A stretch of 64,000 nucleotides of DNA from Verticiella alkaliphila. GTDB taxonomy: Bacteria > Pseudomonadota > Gammaproteobacteria > Burkholderiales > Burkholderiaceae_B. A program made the translations under genes and the position numbers. The stretch lies in NCBI RefSeq assembly GCF_018904615.1, contig NZ_JADCNH010000002.1, positions 186,001 to 250,000 on the forward strand, given 5' to 3'. The notes under the pieces were generated by a model. That model had not been told where the DNA came from. It saw nothing but the letters and a program-made list of their open reading frames with translations, and searched no databases. Positions 1 to 7,734 of this stretch are shown piece after piece (position 1 is the stretch's first letter; the number at the start of each line of letters is the position of its first letter).

Positions 1-42
1 TCCCCCTGCGGATCACTCTAGGAAATGACCTGCTGTCATGTC

Positions 43-73
43 AATGGGACAAATAGCAGCAAGTGGTCCCATT
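43..73. terminator. Inverted repeat after the EAL gene
   Basis: A perfect 8-bp inverted repeat (AATGGGAC at 43-50, GTCCCATT at 66-73) with a 15-nt spacer lies just past the stop codon of the minus-strand phosphodiesterase gene. Its place suggests a 3'-end hairpin. No clear U-tract follows, so a terminator role is only possible. Confidence 0.3.
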
Positions 74-80
74 CATGCGC

Positions 81-1628
81 TCATTCCCGCTGGCTTTCGC
101 AGAAGATCTCCAGCTCGGCAGCCGTCATGGCCCTGGCATACAACCACCCCTGCGCGAGATCTACGCCCGCTGTCCGCAGGTACGCAGCCTGTGCCTCGGT
201 CTCCACGCCTTCGGCCACGATCTGCAGCTTCAGGCCGTGGGCCATCTCGATGACGTGCGGCACGACGACGCGGGTGGCCGCCTGGGTGCCGATGGCGTCC
301 ACGAACGCTTTGTCGATCTTGAGCACGTCCAGGGGCAGGGATTCGAGCATGGCCAGGCTGGAGTAGCCGGTGCCGAAATCGTCGATAGCGATGCGATAGC
401 CGATGGCGCGAGCCTTCTCCAGGGTGCTGCGCGCCGCGTCCGCGTCCATGAAGCCACGTTCCGTGGCCTCCAGCCAGCTCTGGTGAGCTTCGATGCCGGT
501 GGGCGCACGGGCCGCTTCCAGCACCGGCAGGAAGCGGCCGCTCTGGATGTCGGCGGGGCACAGGTTGATGGCTACATGCAGGCTGCGATCGGCGCTGAGC
601 AATGGCGCCATGTCGGTGGCCACGCGCTGCATCATCAGGTCGGTCAGCGGTTCGATGAGTCCCGTCTGCTCGGCCATCGGGATGAACACGTTGGGCGAGA
701 TCCACTCGCCGCTGGGGCGGCGCCAGCGCAGCAGGGCTTCGGCCCCCTTATACCGGCCGGTGCGCAGGTCGATGATGGGCTGATAGAGCGCCGTGAATTC
801 CCGGCGCCGGATGGCGATCTCGATCTCCTTGCGGGTGGACAGGCGCAGCCGGGAGAGCCAGACGACGACGCCGACCAGGATGCCGGACATGCCCAGGGCG
901 AGCGGGATGAGCAGGAGAAGGTCGTCATCCAGGCGATCGCGCACGGCGGTATTGCTCGCGATGGCAAACGCGCGAAAGTCCGCATCCTCGGTGGCGGCGT
1001 ACAGCGCGTCGTTGGTCTCGCCGAAGCCGCCGTCGTGCAGCAGGGTATCCAGCAGGGCAGGCTCGACCGGACCACTCGCCGAGATCAGATGGCCGTTGCG
1101 CGTGGCGATGCCAAGCGTCATCTGCGTGTCGGTGAGCACGTCCACCAGGCGCTCCGGTCGCATCCAGGTCACGTAGGCGCCGCGCGCCAGACCGAGCTGC
1201 GGCGCGGCCGTGGTGCCGGCTGGCTGGCTGTGCAAGTGCAGGGTATGACCGTCGATCAGCAGCGTGTCCGGCTGGCTGATCGCCACGGGCTCGGCCAGCA
1301 TGCCCCAGCTGGTGCACAGAATGCGTCCCGCCTCGGCAAAGCCGATCTGGTCCACCGAGCGCGTGTCCAGGGTGAGTTGCCGCATGCGCGCGACGTGCGC
1401 GGGCGTGCACGCGGGCCAGTCTTCCTCTTCCAGATCCTGCAGCACCTGCTTGGCGAGATCGAGATTGCGCTCGGCGCGCTGCAGCGTCCAGCCACCGTAT
1501 TCGATCAGGTGCGCGCGTTCGAGGGCAACGGCACGATGGTGGGCGTAGAACGCGATCGCCGCGAGCGGCAGGACGGCCGCCAGGACGGCGGCGATGGTGG
1601 CGAGGTTGAGAACGCTGCGGCGATCCAT
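81..1628 (-). CDS. Membrane-anchored EAL-domain c-di-GMP phosphodiesterase, CSS-motif type
   Basis: A protein of 515 aa that should hydrolyse cyclic di-GMP to pGpG at the inner membrane. The start chosen (MDRRSVL) puts a transmembrane helix at about residues 8-28. A periplasmic stretch with a Cys-Thr-Ser motif follows, then a second helix near residue 240. This is the layout of redox-sensing CSS-EAL enzymes. The EAL domain spans about 277-515 and keeps the residues needed for catalysis: E in EALLRW (297), N in INL, E in LEATE, the DDFGTGYSS loop, K in LKID and E in AEGVE. An upstream in-frame start would add 22 unlikely residues. It is the last gene of the minus-strand run that starts with kaiC, 114 bp after a leader-peptide gene, so it may share that signalling context. 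Confidence 0.9.
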   Translation of the reverse strand: MDRRSVLNLATIAAVLAAVLPLAAIAFYAHHRAVALERAHLIEYGGWTLQRAERNLDLAKQVLQDLEEEDWPACTPAHVARMRQLTLDTRSVDQIGFAEAGRILCTSWGMLAEPVAISQPDTLLIDGHTLHLHSQPAGTTAAPQLGLARGAYVTWMRPERLVDVLTDTQMTLGIATRNGHLISASGPVEPALLDTLLHDGGFGETNDALYAATEDADFRAFAIASNTAVRDRLDDDLLLLIPLALGMSGILVGVVVWLSRLRLSTRKEIEIAIRRREFTALYQPIIDLRTGRYKGAEALLRWRRPSGEWISPNVFIPMAEQTGLIEPLTDLMMQRVATDMAPLLSADRSLHVAINLCPADIQSGRFLPVLEAARAPTGIEAHQSWLEATERGFMDADAARSTLEKARAIGYRIAIDDFGTGYSSLAMLESLPLDVLKIDKAFVDAIGTQAATRVVVPHVIEMAHGLKLQIVAEGVETEAQAAYLRTAGVDLAQGWLYARAMTAAELEIFCESQRE

Positions 1629-1742
1629 CGAGGCTCCAGCGGCTGGCACCCAGACACGTCGAGGCTGGAGTGCTCGACGGTGGCTCGGATACAAGTTTTT
1701 ACCACGGCCGCGCAGGCCGGGCGACGCTGGTGCCGCCGGATG

Positions 1743-2093
1743 CTACTTGCAGCCGCCCAGCTGGGGATCTGCCGCATAGATGATGCTGAGGATGGCGCAG
1801 CCGATGCCCAGGCCGCCATAGCTCAAGATGTACCACTGCTCTTGGGGGATCGTGCCGCCCGCCACGGCGTCCAGCTGCGCGTCCGTCAGATCGGTGGTGT
1901 GTGCGGCAACGTGTTCCTGCACATCGGCCAGGATGTCTTCGCCGGACGCCCCGATGCCGTGCTGCGCTGCAGTGGCCGTTAGCACCTGCGCGGCGGCTTC
2001 TGGGGTCTTGGCCTCCAGAATCTCTGCTGTCAGCGCCTTGTCGCTGGCGATGTACTGTCGAAGTTGCTGGAGGCTTTCAGAGGAGAGGGCCAT
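1743..2093 (-). CDS. Nif11-like-leader peptide precursor, copy 1 (putative RiPP or bacteriocin-like)
   Basis: A peptide of 116 aa. Residues 1-80 form a soluble leader that starts MALSSESLQQL and ends LTDAQLDAVAGG, the double-glycine cleavage signal of Nif11/NHLP-type leaders. Peptides of this class are usually cut and exported by an ABC transporter with a C39 peptidase, and many are enzymatically modified. The predicted core is 36 aa, hydrophobic and Gly-rich, with GLGIGC in the middle, two Cys (core positions 19 and 35) and a GGCK end. It is paralogous to the gene at 2254-2598: same leader length, same core layout. No maturase or transporter is in the window, so the final product cannot be inferred. 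The hydrophobic core would also fit an unmodified membrane-active peptide with one disulfide. Confidence 0.75.
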   Translation of the reverse strand: MALSSESLQQLRQYIASDKALTAEILEAKTPEAAAQVLTATAAQHGIGASGEDILADVQEHVAAHTTDLTDAQLDAVAGGTIPQEQWYILSYGGLGIGCAILSIIYAADPQLGGCK

Positions 2094-2120
2094 GGTGGCG
2101 TCGCGTCAGATGGAGGCATG

Positions 2121-2140
2121 TGAAATGTATGGGGATTTCA
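2121..2140 (-). promoter_or_regulatory. Palindromic element upstream of peptide gene 1
   Basis: TGAAAT, 8 nt, ATTTCA, lying 28 bp before the start codon. The same element with the same spacing precedes the paralogous gene (2628-2645), and the flank toward the kinase is also conserved. It could be a repressor or activator site, or part of the promoter. No binding protein can be named. Confidence 0.5.
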
Positions 2141-2170
2141 TGAGGCTGCCATCGCTCGCTCGAGCTATGG

Positions 2171-2220
2171 CAGCAAGTCGATGGTGCTGGTGCAGATAAG
2201 GGATCGTCATCGACCGGCAC
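2171..2220. repeat. Remnant of the sensor-kinase receiver coding sequence
   Basis: About 50 bp here match 2981-3030, inside the receiver domain of the downstream kinase gene, with roughly five mismatches and one single-base indel. The central 17 bases are identical. The indel and missing flanks make it non-coding. It appears to be a trimmed copy of the kinase 3' region left between the two peptide genes after cassette duplication. Confidence 0.7.
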
Positions 2221-2253
2221 ACGCTCGCGACGGGCTCGGTCAGCGCGAGATCG

Positions 2254-2598
2254 CTACTTGCAGCTGCCCGCCTCGACAATGGCGGCACCGACACTCAGGT
2301 AGACGCAGCCGATGCCGAACCCGCAAACGCTGTAGAGGATCCAGTCCGCCGTGGAAAAGCCGCCCGCCACGGCATCCAGTTGCGCGTCCGAGAGCTCTGC
2401 CCGGTGGGCGGCGAGCTGCGACTCGAAGTACGCGAGGATGTCCTCGCCAGACGCCGCGATACCGTGGCGTGCTGCGGTCTCGGCCAGCATCCGGGCGGCG
2501 GCGTGCGGAGAGTTGACCGTGCGCAGGTTCGCGGCGAGTGCCTGGTCGCTGGCGACGTGTTGTTGCAATTGCTGCAGGATATCGGGAGAGAGGGCCAT
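2254..2598 (-). CDS. Nif11-like-leader peptide precursor, copy 2 (putative RiPP or bacteriocin-like)
   Basis: A peptide of 114 aa. The start at 2598 (MALSPDILQQL) is chosen over an in-frame ATG at 2625 because it gives exactly the same 80-aa leader as the paralogue and the same distance to the shared upstream palindrome. The leader ends LSDAQLDAVAGG. The 34-aa core carries FGIGC, three Cys (core positions 12, 18, 33) and an AGSCK end. The core has diverged more than the leader, as expected for precursor families that share processing machinery. It lies 88 bp after the sensor-kinase stop codon and is probably cotranscribed or controlled with it. Function is inferred from the leader type only. 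Confidence 0.75.
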   Translation of the reverse strand: MALSPDILQQLQQHVASDQALAANLRTVNSPHAAARMLAETAARHGIAASGEDILAYFESQLAAHRAELSDAQLDAVAGGFSTADWILYSVCGFGIGCVYLSVGAAIVEAGSCK

Positions 2599-2627
2599 GG
2601 CGGTGTCGTCCTGGTGAGTCGTCATGC

Positions 2628-2645
2628 GAAATGTATCGGAATTTC
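2628..2645 (-). promoter_or_regulatory. Palindromic element upstream of peptide gene 2
   Basis: GAAAT, 8 nt, ATTTC, 30 bp before the preferred start codon. It matches the element at 2121-2140, including GTAT in the spacer and the adjoining GGCTG-CATCG sequence on the kinase side. Conservation in both copies, while nearby non-coding bases differ, suggests a selected site or recent duplication. Confidence 0.5.
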
Positions 2646-2686
2646 ACAAGGCTGACATCGGACGAACGAGCCATGCCGCAGTTCGG

Positions 2687-4741
2687 CTACCTGGCGCCGC
2701 CCACTGCCTTTCTGATTTCAGTCACCAACTGGTGCTGCTGGTAGGGCTTGCGCAATTGCGGCACGGTGGTGACGGCCCCATCGGGCAGTTCTGCGTACCC
2801 CGTGGCCAGAATGGCCGGCAGGCCGGGGCGCAGCGTGCGAGCCACGGCAACCAGTTCGAGACCGGTCATCCGCCGCATGGAGTAATCGGTGATCAGCACG
2901 TCCACGTGCTCGCCCTTGCCGAACAGGCGCAGCGCGGCTTCGCCCGAGCCTGCGGTGAGGACGGTGTGGCCCAGGTCTTCCAGCAGGTACATGGTGCTGG
3001 TGCAGATGAGGGGATCGTCATCGACCAGCAGGATGACCATGGGAACATTCGGGTCGGCCTCCGGGGCCACCGCGCCGGCCACGGGTTCCACGGGACTCAC
3101 GTCGTGCGTGCTGACGGGTAGCCACAGCGATGCTTCCGTCCCTTGGCCAGGCTGGCTCTGCAGGCGCAGCGCGCCGTGCAATTGCTGGGCAAGGCCATGG
3201 ATCATCGACAAGCCCAGCCCCGTGCCTTTGCCGAGCTCCTTGGTGGTGAAGAAGGGCTCGGTCGCGCGCGCCAACGTGATGGCGTCCATGCCGGTGCCGG
3301 TATCGCTTACGGTCACGCGCACGTAGTCTCCCGCGGTCAGCTCCTTGGTGCCAGACGAGGTGGCGGTATCCACCCGGATGGTGAGCACGCCGCCGTCGGG
3401 CATGGCATCCCGCGCGTTGACGACGAGGTTGAGGACGGCCAGTTCCACCTGGTTGGCATCGAGCATCGTGGTGGCCGGCACGTCGTTCGTCTCGATCCGC
3501 AGCTCGATGGCCGAGCCGATCGAGCGCTCGAGCAGGTCGGCCATCCCCTCGATGAGCGAGGCCATGCGCACGGGTTCGACTTTCAGATCCTGCTGGCGGG
3601 CGAAGGCCAGCAGACGCTGCGTCAATGCTGCCCCGCGCTGAGCACCGCGGAACGCGCCATCGATGAGCTGCAGGGTCCGGGAGTCTGCCTTCACTTCCTT
3701 GCGGGCGAGCTCCAGGTTCGCGATGATCGCCATCAGCAGGTTGTTGAAGTCGTGCGCGATGCCGCCGGACAGCTGGCCGATCATCTCCAGCTTCTGAATC
3801 TGCCGCAGGAGCTCTTCGGTCTGCTCGCGCTGGCGGATCTCGGCGAGCACGTTGGCGTGCGCCCGTTCGAGTTCGGCCGTGCGCGCCGCGACGCTGGCTT
3901 CGAGCGATTCATTCACACGCCGCAGGGCGTCTTCCGACGTGCGCCGTGCGGTGATGTCCGAGGACACGCCCACCATGCGAGGCGGCTTCACGCCGTCGCC
4001 GGGAACGAGGCGGGCGCGGATGTCGACCCAGTGCTCGGAGCCATCCGGCCAGATATTGCGATACTCGATCGCATACTCGCAGCCGGTCTCGATCGTGCGT
4101 GCCACCGCGGCCTGCATGCGCTCGCGATCGTCGGGATGCACGCCCGCCAGCAGCGTCTCGTAGGTGAAGTCTTGGTCTTCGGCATAGCCGAAGTTCGCCT
4201 TGCAGGTGCTCGACACCGTCAGGACGCGGGTGGACAGGTCGAGCTCCCACGAACCCAGCTGACCTGCCCTCAGCGCGGTGCGCAGACGGGCTTCGCTTTC
4301 GTGCAGTTCGTCGATGCGCGCACGCGCATCGAACTGACGCAGACGCGCGCGAATGGCGGTGCCGACGACACTGACGAAGGTGCTCGGATGAAAGGGGCGC
4401 TCGATGAGGGCGACGTGGCCCAGCGCTTCGGTCAGCATGGGCATCAAGCTGGCACGATCCGGCAATCCGGTGCGCTGGCGCAGCACCACGAAGGGCAGGT
4501 CGGACCAGGCGGGTTCTGCCGCCACCCAGGCCGCGATGGCGCGCAGATCGGCGCGAGCGAGCGCTTCCTCGGTCACGACCACGCACAGGACATCGTGGTT
4601 CAGCCGCCGTGCCAGCTCGTCCACGTCGCGACAGATTTGTGCCGTCGTGCCGACTTCGGCAAGCAGCGAGACGGCCACGGCCGCGTCACGGCCTGCCGGC
4701 GCGAGGACCAGCGTCGTCAGCCCCGGCTGGGTGTCAGACAT
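2687..4741 (-). CDS. Hybrid sensor histidine kinase with receiver domain, coupled to KaiC
   Basis: A cytoplasmic protein of 684 aa with no membrane segment. The domains in order are: a degenerate receiver-like region (about 5-130, Thr-Glu-Glu where the phospho-Asp should be), a short coiled linker, a PAS domain (about 150-270, with a typical PAC end SSDITARR), a coiled coil (270-315), and a HisKA box with His330 in GGIAHDFNN. An ATPase domain (N in NLVVNARDAMP, DTGTGMD, GTGLGLSM) and a C-terminal true receiver (about 565-684, phospho-Asp in LITDY, Lys in LRKPY) follow. The preferred start MSDTQPG overlaps the kaiC stop by 8 nt, so translation is probably coupled and the two proteins likely work together. 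Soluble PAS kinases next to KaiC-like ATPases are known in non-cyanobacteria. The signal sensed is unknown. Confidence 0.88.
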   Translation of the reverse strand: MSDTQPGLTTLVLAPAGRDAAVAVSLLAEVGTTAQICRDVDELARRLNHDVLCVVVTEEALARADLRAIAAWVAAEPAWSDLPFVVLRQRTGLPDRASLMPMLTEALGHVALIERPFHPSTFVSVVGTAIRARLRQFDARARIDELHESEARLRTALRAGQLGSWELDLSTRVLTVSSTCKANFGYAEDQDFTYETLLAGVHPDDRERMQAAVARTIETGCEYAIEYRNIWPDGSEHWVDIRARLVPGDGVKPPRMVGVSSDITARRTSEDALRRVNESLEASVAARTAELERAHANVLAEIRQREQTEELLRQIQKLEMIGQLSGGIAHDFNNLLMAIIANLELARKEVKADSRTLQLIDGAFRGAQRGAALTQRLLAFARQQDLKVEPVRMASLIEGMADLLERSIGSAIELRIETNDVPATTMLDANQVELAVLNLVVNARDAMPDGGVLTIRVDTATSSGTKELTAGDYVRVTVSDTGTGMDAITLARATEPFFTTKELGKGTGLGLSMIHGLAQQLHGALRLQSQPGQGTEASLWLPVSTHDVSPVEPVAGAVAPEADPNVPMVILLVDDDPLICTSTMYLLEDLGHTVLTAGSGEAALRLFGKGEHVDVLITDYSMRRMTGLELVAVARTLRPGLPAILATGYAELPDGAVTTVPQLRKPYQQHQLVTEIRKAVGGAR

Positions 4742-6248
4742 GGCTCCCGCCATTGCTATCCGCGGCCAGCAAGGGGGCCGCATCGCCAACGAACGTGGGC
4801 ACCCCGCGCAGCACGCCCTGGAACTCGGTCAAGGGCCCGCCCAGCATCAATCCCTGCCCGGAGATCCGGTATTCCCGGATCGATCCCTCATGGCTGCCCG
4901 TCCGCTTCTTGATCACCGACACCGCACGGCGCACGCGTCCGAGGGCTTCGAAGTACCGCAGCAGAATCAGGGTATCGGCCAGATAGGTCACATCCACCGG
5001 TGCCGTCATATCTCCGACCAAGCCATGCTGCGCCACTGTCAGGAAGGTATTGGCGCCCTGGCGATTCAGGTACTGCAGCAACTCGTGCACGTGCAGGACG
5101 AGGGCGTTCTCTTCGGGCATCGCCGCCTGATAACCATTGAGACTGTCGATCACGATGGTCTTGGCCTGGGCCTCGTCCACCCGCGCCCGCACGCGATGGG
5201 CGAACTCCCCGGGCGAGAGCTCCGCCGCGTCGACTTGCTCGACGTGCAGGCTGCCCTCGTCGCGCAGGCGCTCCAGGTCGATGCCCAGGGCCAGGCAGCG
5301 ATCGAAGAGCAGACCGAGTTCCTCGTCGAACACGAAGAGCGCGGCTTTCTCGCCACGGCGGATCGCCGCGACGATGAAGTGGATCGCGAAGAGGCTCTTG
5401 CCGGTGCCGGCAGGCCCCAGCACCAGGGTGCTCGAGCCCTGATGGATGCCGCCGCCCAGCAGGGCGTCCAGGGCCGGGAGATCGCTCGTGACCTGTTCTC
5501 GCCCGAATCGGGTGTGGTGCTCACTGGACACCAGACGAGGGAACACCCAGACACCGCTTTGGCGGATGGTGAAATCGTGATAGCCGCCCCGGTAAGAGCG
5601 CCCCCGATACTTGGACACCTTCAGTCGGCGCCGCTCCGCGCCGTAGTCCGGCGACAGCTCCTCGAGCTTGACGACGCCATGCGCGATGCTGTGCACGGTC
5701 TTCTCGGACGCATCCGTGGTCAGATCGTCCAGCAGCAGGACGGTGGCGCCGTGTCGGGAGAAGTAGTGCTTCAACGCGAGAATCTGCCGCCGATAGCGCA
5801 GCGAACTCTGCGCGAGCAGCCGGATCTCCGACAAGCTGTCGAGTACCACGCGCTGTGGCTTGACCCGTTCGAACTCCTTCAGGATCAGCTGGGTGGTTTC
5901 GCCGAGTTCGAGATCCGACGAGTAGAGCAGGCTCTGCTGCTGATCCGCATCGATCAGGCTTTCGGGCGGCACCACCTCGAAAATGGTCACGCCTGCCGGA
6001 ATCTCCCAGCCGTGGGAGGCCGCGCCCGCGCGCAGCTCACGCTCGGTCTCGGACAACGTCACGTACAGGCCGGTTTCGCCCGCTTCCACGCCCGCGCACA
6101 GAAAGCTGATGGCAATCGTCGTCTTGCCGGTGCCGGGGTTGCCTTCCAGCAAGAAGAGATTGCCCTGGGTCAATCCGCCAGACAGGATGTCGTCCAGCCC
6201 AGGCACGCCCGTGCGCGCGACAGGCAGCAAGTCGGGAATGGCGGCCAT
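4734..6248 (-). CDS. kaiC: KaiC-like double-RecA ATPase
   Basis: A protein of 504 aa with two KaiC/RecA domains, about the length of cyanobacterial KaiC. Walker A motifs are GNPGTGKT (36-43) and GPAGTGKS (278-285). An acidic DEE stands at 308-310, and the C-terminal HEGSIREYRIS region matches the CII end of KaiC. By alignment from memory, the CII phosphosite pair (Ser-Thr in Synechococcus KaiC) is Thr421-Tyr422 here. No kaiA or kaiB is present, so a three-protein clock is not supported. In bacteria such proteins are thought to give timing or stress output, often with a partner kinase. The ATG is preceded by CTGGAG at good spacing. A run of eight Gs (6270-6277 on the plus strand) lies about 22 nt upstream. 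Confidence 0.9.
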   Translation of the reverse strand: MAAIPDLLPVARTGVPGLDDILSGGLTQGNLFLLEGNPGTGKTTIAISFLCAGVEAGETGLYVTLSETERELRAGAASHGWEIPAGVTIFEVVPPESLIDADQQQSLLYSSDLELGETTQLILKEFERVKPQRVVLDSLSEIRLLAQSSLRYRRQILALKHYFSRHGATVLLLDDLTTDASEKTVHSIAHGVVKLEELSPDYGAERRRLKVSKYRGRSYRGGYHDFTIRQSGVWVFPRLVSSEHHTRFGREQVTSDLPALDALLGGGIHQGSSTLVLGPAGTGKSLFAIHFIVAAIRRGEKAALFVFDEELGLLFDRCLALGIDLERLRDEGSLHVEQVDAAELSPGEFAHRVRARVDEAQAKTIVIDSLNGYQAAMPEENALVLHVHELLQYLNRQGANTFLTVAQHGLVGDMTAPVDVTYLADTLILLRYFEALGRVRRAVSVIKKRTGSHEGSIREYRISGQGLMLGGPLTEFQGVLRGVPTFVGDAAPLLAADSNGGSHV

Positions 6249-6321
6249 CGGAGACTCCAGGCGGTTCGTGGGGGGGGAAGCGGGGAGTCAGGGTAACACG
6301 CGCCCTCTCGTAGAACCCCGC

Positions 6322-7578
6322 TCAGCGGCGGTAGCGCGCGATCGTCAGGCCTTCCATGTCGATCTCTGGGGTGCGTCCGCTCACGATGTCGGCCACGATG
6401 CGCGAGGTGCCGCAGGCCTGGGTCCAGCCATTGGAGCCGTGGCCCGCGTTCAGATAGAGGCCAGGCACGCCCGATTCGCCGAGAATCGACGGGCCGTCGG
6501 GCGTCATGGGACGCAGGCCTGCCCAGAAACTCGCGTTCTCGTAGTCGATGCCGTGGGGGAACAGGCTGCGTACGGCGCGGATCAGCGTGGCCTTGCCGGC
6601 CGCGCTCAGGGACACATCATGCCCGACGAGCTCGGCCATGCCCGCGGCCCGGATGCGGTTGCCCAGACGCGAGATCATGATTTTGTTGTGCTCGTCCATC
6701 ACGGATACGGTGGGCGCCGCATCGGGATCCGTGACGGGGGCGGTGATGGAATAGCCCTTGAGCGGATAGACGGGCAGGGCGATGCCCAGCGGCGCGACGA
6801 GCCGTGGCGCCTGGTTGCCCAGGGCCACCACGGTGGCATCGGCGTGGATGGGGCCGGCGGCGGTCTGCGCGCCAGTGACGCGGCCCTGCTCGCGGATCAG
6901 GTGCTGGATGTCCGTGCCGTAACGGAACCGCACGCCTTGCTGCTGCAGCCAGGCAGCCAGGGCCTGGCTGAAGGCATGGCTGTCGCCGGACGCATCGGAC
7001 GGTAGGTGCAGGGCGCCGGCAATGTTGATCGTGGCGCGTTGCAGGGTGGGCTCGATGGCCCGCGCCCCTTCGGCATCGAGCACCGTATGCGGGATGTCCA
7101 GGCTTGCCAGGGTGTTGGCCGACATGTCGCCCAGCTGGCATTCGGCTTCGGTCTGAAAGAGTTGCAGCACGCCGCTCGCGTGGTAATCGAAGCGCAGGGG
7201 CGTGTCTGCCATCAGCTCGCGCAGGCACGCGAGGCTGTAGTGGGCCACGCGCTGCATGCGGGCCTTGTTCACGCGAAAGCGCGGCGCATTGCATTCACGC
7301 AGCCACTGGCGCGCCCAGCGCAGCCGCTCGGCGTCCGGACGCAGCGAAAAGCGCACCGGGGCGTTCTTCTGCAGCATCATCTTCAGCACCTTGAGCGGCA
7401 TGCCGGGCGCGGCCCAGGGGCCGGCAAAGCTCGGGCACAGCCCGCCTGCGTTGCCGAAGCTCGTCTCCAGGCCCGCGCCATCGCGGCGTTCGATCACCTC
7501 AACCTCATGGCCCAGGCGGTGCAGGTAGTAGGCGGTCGTCGTGCCGACCACGCCGGCGCCAAGAACGAGAGTTTTCAT
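6322..7578 (-). CDS. dadA: D-amino acid dehydrogenase, DadA family
   Basis: An FAD-dependent oxidoreductase of 418 aa that should oxidatively deaminate D-amino acids to 2-oxo acids, passing electrons to the quinone pool. The N-terminus MKTLVLGAGVVGTTTAYYL is the FAD-binding Rossmann motif, followed by ERRDGAGLETSFGNAGG, typical of DadA. The C-terminus has the second FAD motif (LYLNAGHGSNGWTQACG). Two upstream in-frame residue runs before MKTLV are unlikely coding. The gene is divergent from an Lrp-family regulator 156 bp away, the usual dad arrangement, so control by that regulator with an amino acid as effector is likely. kaiC follows 73 bp downstream on the same strand and may be partly cotranscribed. 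Confidence 0.88.
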   Translation of the reverse strand: MKTLVLGAGVVGTTTAYYLHRLGHEVEVIERRDGAGLETSFGNAGGLCPSFAGPWAAPGMPLKVLKMMLQKNAPVRFSLRPDAERLRWARQWLRECNAPRFRVNKARMQRVAHYSLACLRELMADTPLRFDYHASGVLQLFQTEAECQLGDMSANTLASLDIPHTVLDAEGARAIEPTLQRATINIAGALHLPSDASGDSHAFSQALAAWLQQQGVRFRYGTDIQHLIREQGRVTGAQTAAGPIHADATVVALGNQAPRLVAPLGIALPVYPLKGYSITAPVTDPDAAPTVSVMDEHNKIMISRLGNRIRAAGMAELVGHDVSLSAAGKATLIRAVRSLFPHGIDYENASFWAGLRPMTPDGPSILGESGVPGLYLNAGHGSNGWTQACGTSRIVADIVSGRTPEIDMEGLTIARYRR

Positions 7579-7734
7579 GAGTGCAATGCGTGAGGAATTT
7601 GTTGGATCAAATGACGTGTGGCCGGGATCGGTCTCGCGACCACCGGGCACGCGTATACTTGCCGGGACTGCTCGCTGTCGCGCCCGTGCAGGGCGACGGT
7701 GGCGGGCGCTTCGCCAAGAAATCGACTCGCCCGG

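Noticed and set aside
63-1982. Long plus-strand open frame of over 600 codons opposite the EAL gene
   Set aside because: It is an antisense shadow of a GC-rich gene: low-complexity, Gly/Arg/Gln-rich, no domain, and it crosses the stop codon region of the peptide gene.
1743-2598. Reading the two small genes as classical microcin or lanthipeptide genes
   Set aside because: The leader type supports only double-glycine processing. No lanthionine or other maturase is present, so a specific class cannot be assigned.
3143-6296. Long plus-strand frames opposite the kinase and kaiC
   Set aside because: Antisense shadows. The minus strand carries all conserved motifs of two known families in these positions.
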